Shown here: one piece after another, positions 4,769 through 6,213 of the stretch
Position numbering within the stretch: the first letter of the stretch is position 1
Layout of the letters: the number at the start of each line of letters is the position of its first letter
From: Cellvibrio sp.
GTDB taxonomy: Bacteria > Pseudomonadota > Gammaproteobacteria > Pseudomonadales > Cellvibrionaceae
Length of the DNA: 6,213 nucleotides
Assembly: GCA_003524365.1 (NCBI GenBank)
Contig: DQHS01000305.1
Location: 3,838-10,050 of the forward strand
Direction of reading: 5' to 3'
The notes under the pieces: generated by a model
The model's input: only the letters and a program-made list of their open reading frames with translations
Databases searched by the model: none
Told to the model about the DNA's origin: nothing
Program-made: the position numbers and the translations under genes

Positions 4769-6213
4769 TCAGGCGGCAGCGGTCGAATCATGTCGCTCAG
4801 CCTGATGTTGAGGGCTATTAACCGAAGTAGTGCGTGCTTTTTTCACATGGTAATGACGCAGCTTGTGCTCTTTGCGACGCCCGGCACTGAAGGACGATAT
4901 GCGTTTTAAATACCCAATCACGCGCGTGCCGTAGTCCACATCGTCTGAGCCACACGCGGAGCATTTATGCAGTGTGCGTTTGTCGATCTGTTGGCATTGG
5001 TTACAGATAGTAATTTTTACGTTGATGCAAAAATAGTTACAGCCAGTTTTAGCAGCAATGTTGATAAGATTTATGTAGGCATCTGCACTTAATGCTTCAT
5101 CCAGATTTAAATGGAGTGCGGAACCACCGTCGAGATAATCAATCAACTCGCGACCATGCATAATAAATTTATCGAGTGGGTTGGTGTGGTCATCCTCCAC
5201 CACATAAAAATACGAGTTATAGCATTCACGCTCCACTTTATAGCCATCGGCTTTATCCCATTTGGCGTTTTTAACCCCGAGGTTTTCAGCCGGAACAAAT
5301 TCAGTATTGAACAAGTAGCCAAATTCTTCTTTGGCGGCGCGGTTAGCGTTGTAAATGACTTTTAAATGATTTTGCACAAATTCAATGTATTCCGGGTTAT
5401 TGCTGGCACGAATACCTTGCGACTCGGCGGCCTCTACCATGCCGTTAATGCCGATGGTGAGAAATTGTTTATCCAGGCTGATAAAACCGGCGGAATACAC
5501 ATTGAGCATGCCAGCGGCTAAATAGCCTTCCATTAATTGGCGATAGGCGACTTGGTAGCAGTGAATTTTTTTCACTTCGGTGAGTAAGTCGCGTTTATCC
5601 TGTACCAGGCGATTCATATTAATTGTGATCACATTGATCGAACCAGTTGCAACTCCACCAGCTCCCAGTGTGTAAGAAAATGTGTGGTCGCTAATTTCGT
5701 TGCGCAGGCGACAGCAGGAGGCGAGCGAATCGGCATTGTCGGAAAGATAAATAAAGAATGCGCTACCTTGAGCCAGATGTGAGCCAATAGACGCGGCAAA
5801 TGGGTGGTCTTTACATTGACCATTTTCGGTGAGCATTGCCACTGTCACTACCGGAAAGGTCAACAAGGTTTTGCTGCGCTCGGCATTAAACCAATGCAGG
5901 AAAAAATCTTGCAGTTGTGCAACGCTAGTCCATTCCGGCTTGGTGAAATCCGGAAATACAAATTCACCGAACATCGAATCAAAATAATGTTGGTCGTAAA
6001 TGGAAATGTTCCAGAACACGCTTTGATAGCCGCGCGCTGCTGCTGGTTGATTAAGCGCGTAAACCACATGTTGTAAATGGTTGGCGATTTGTTTGGTGTG
6101 GGTATTCAGGTAGTTATCACCGTAGTCCCTGCGGGCGAAATAATCAAAATAGGTAAGAAATTCGACGGTGGCTATAGCACCGGCAAATTGTGAACTCACG
6201 GCAAAGACAAAAT
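4769..6213 (-). CDS. nrdD: Anaerobic ribonucleoside-triphosphate reductase, C-terminal part (runs off the right edge)
   Basis: NrdD is the class III, oxygen-sensitive glycyl-radical enzyme that turns ribonucleoside triphosphates into deoxyribonucleotides; NrdG activates it. The frame stays open to position 6213 (FVFAV precedes SSQFAGAIATVEF), so the GTG at 6199 is internal and the N-terminal part, including any ATP-cone, lies outside. About 480 residues are visible. Counting that GTG as residue 1, SCCRLR at 161-166 aligns with the GCR segment bearing the thiyl-radical cysteine of E. coli/T4 NrdD, making C163 the likely catalytic residue. The zinc site is C399-x2-C402 and C413-x2-C416. The radical glycine is G429 in TRVIGYLKR. 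The sequence looks more like the NrdD of pseudomonads and Thermotoga than E. coli's. The tail after the glycine is 47 residues, with a polar end rich in H, K, S and A. nrdG does not follow. Confidence 0.95.
   Translation of the reverse strand, partial: FVFAVSSQFAGAIATVEFLTYFDYFARRDYGDNYLNTHTKQIANHLQHVVYALNQPAAARGYQSVFWNISIYDQHYFDSMFGEFVFPDFTKPEWTSVAQLQDFFLHWFNAERSKTLLTFPVVTVAMLTENGQCKDHPFAASIGSHLAQGSAFFIYLSDNADSLASCCRLRNEISDHTFSYTLGAGGVATGSINVITINMNRLVQDKRDLLTEVKKIHCYQVAYRQLMEGYLAAGMLNVYSAGFISLDKQFLTIGINGMVEAAESQGIRASNNPEYIEFVQNHLKVIYNANRAAKEEFGYLFNTEFVPAENLGVKNAKWDKADGYKVERECYNSYFYVVEDDHTNPLDKFIMHGRELIDYLDGGSALHLNLDEALSADAYINLINIAAKTGCNYFCINVKITICNQCQQIDKRTLHKCSACGSDDVDYGTRVIGYLKRISSFSAGRRKEHKLRHYHVKKARTTSVNSPQHQAERHDSTAAA

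Noticed and set aside
6197..6199. GTG as the true start of nrdD
   Set aside because: The frame continues upstream to the window edge with family-like sequence, and the protein would lack its N-terminal part.
1..6213. CRISPR array, insertion sequence, tRNA or phage/defence genes
   Set aside because: No regularly spaced repeats, terminal inverted repeats, transposase motifs or cloverleaf-like sequence were seen, and the genes are all housekeeping-type anaerobic functions.

Overview
The window reads as an anaerobic respiration and anaerobic growth locus of a gammaproteobacterium. The proteins resemble those of Pseudomonas/Cellvibrio-type organisms, and base composition is moderate. The genus is inference from protein resemblance and was not tested. 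No mobile element, CRISPR array, rRNA or tRNA was seen, and gene density is normal.

Layout. Positions 1-74 form a short regulatory stretch with a perfect FNR/Anr-type palindrome and a well-placed -10 element. They point left, out of the window, to a gene that cannot be seen. Positions 75-1337 (minus) encode a NarK-type nitrate/nitrite transporter. Positions 1338-1495 are its upstream region, with an inverted pair and a third copy of NarL-like heptamers and a degenerate Anr-like site. Positions 1496-4051 (minus) hold a tight run transcribed in the order ubiU, ubiV, mobA: two U32-family iron-sulfur proteins of O2-independent ubiquinone hydroxylation and the molybdenum cofactor guanylyltransferase. 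The ubiV stop codon abuts the mobA start codon. Divergent from ubiU across 84 bp lies ubiT (4136-4648, plus), the SCP2-type lipid-binding partner. Convergent with ubiT is the C-terminal part of nrdD (4769 to the window edge, minus), the glycyl-radical anaerobic ribonucleotide reductase. It is closed by a good intrinsic terminator at 4660-4696.

How the genes fit together. NarK brings in nitrate and/or exports nitrite. MobA completes the bis-MGD cofactor that NarG-type nitrate reductases need. UbiU, UbiV and UbiT supply ubiquinone without oxygen, so quinol can feed nitrate respiration. NrdD makes deoxynucleotides without oxygen. The Anr box leaving the left edge makes a nitrate reductase operon (narGHJI) or a second narK a reasonable guess for the next gene, but nothing in the window proves it.

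I found no wholly undescribed system. The most interesting points are regulatory (the Anr promoter at the left edge and the NarL-like cluster) and organisational (mobA coupled to ubiUV, and nrdD ending without nrdG behind it).
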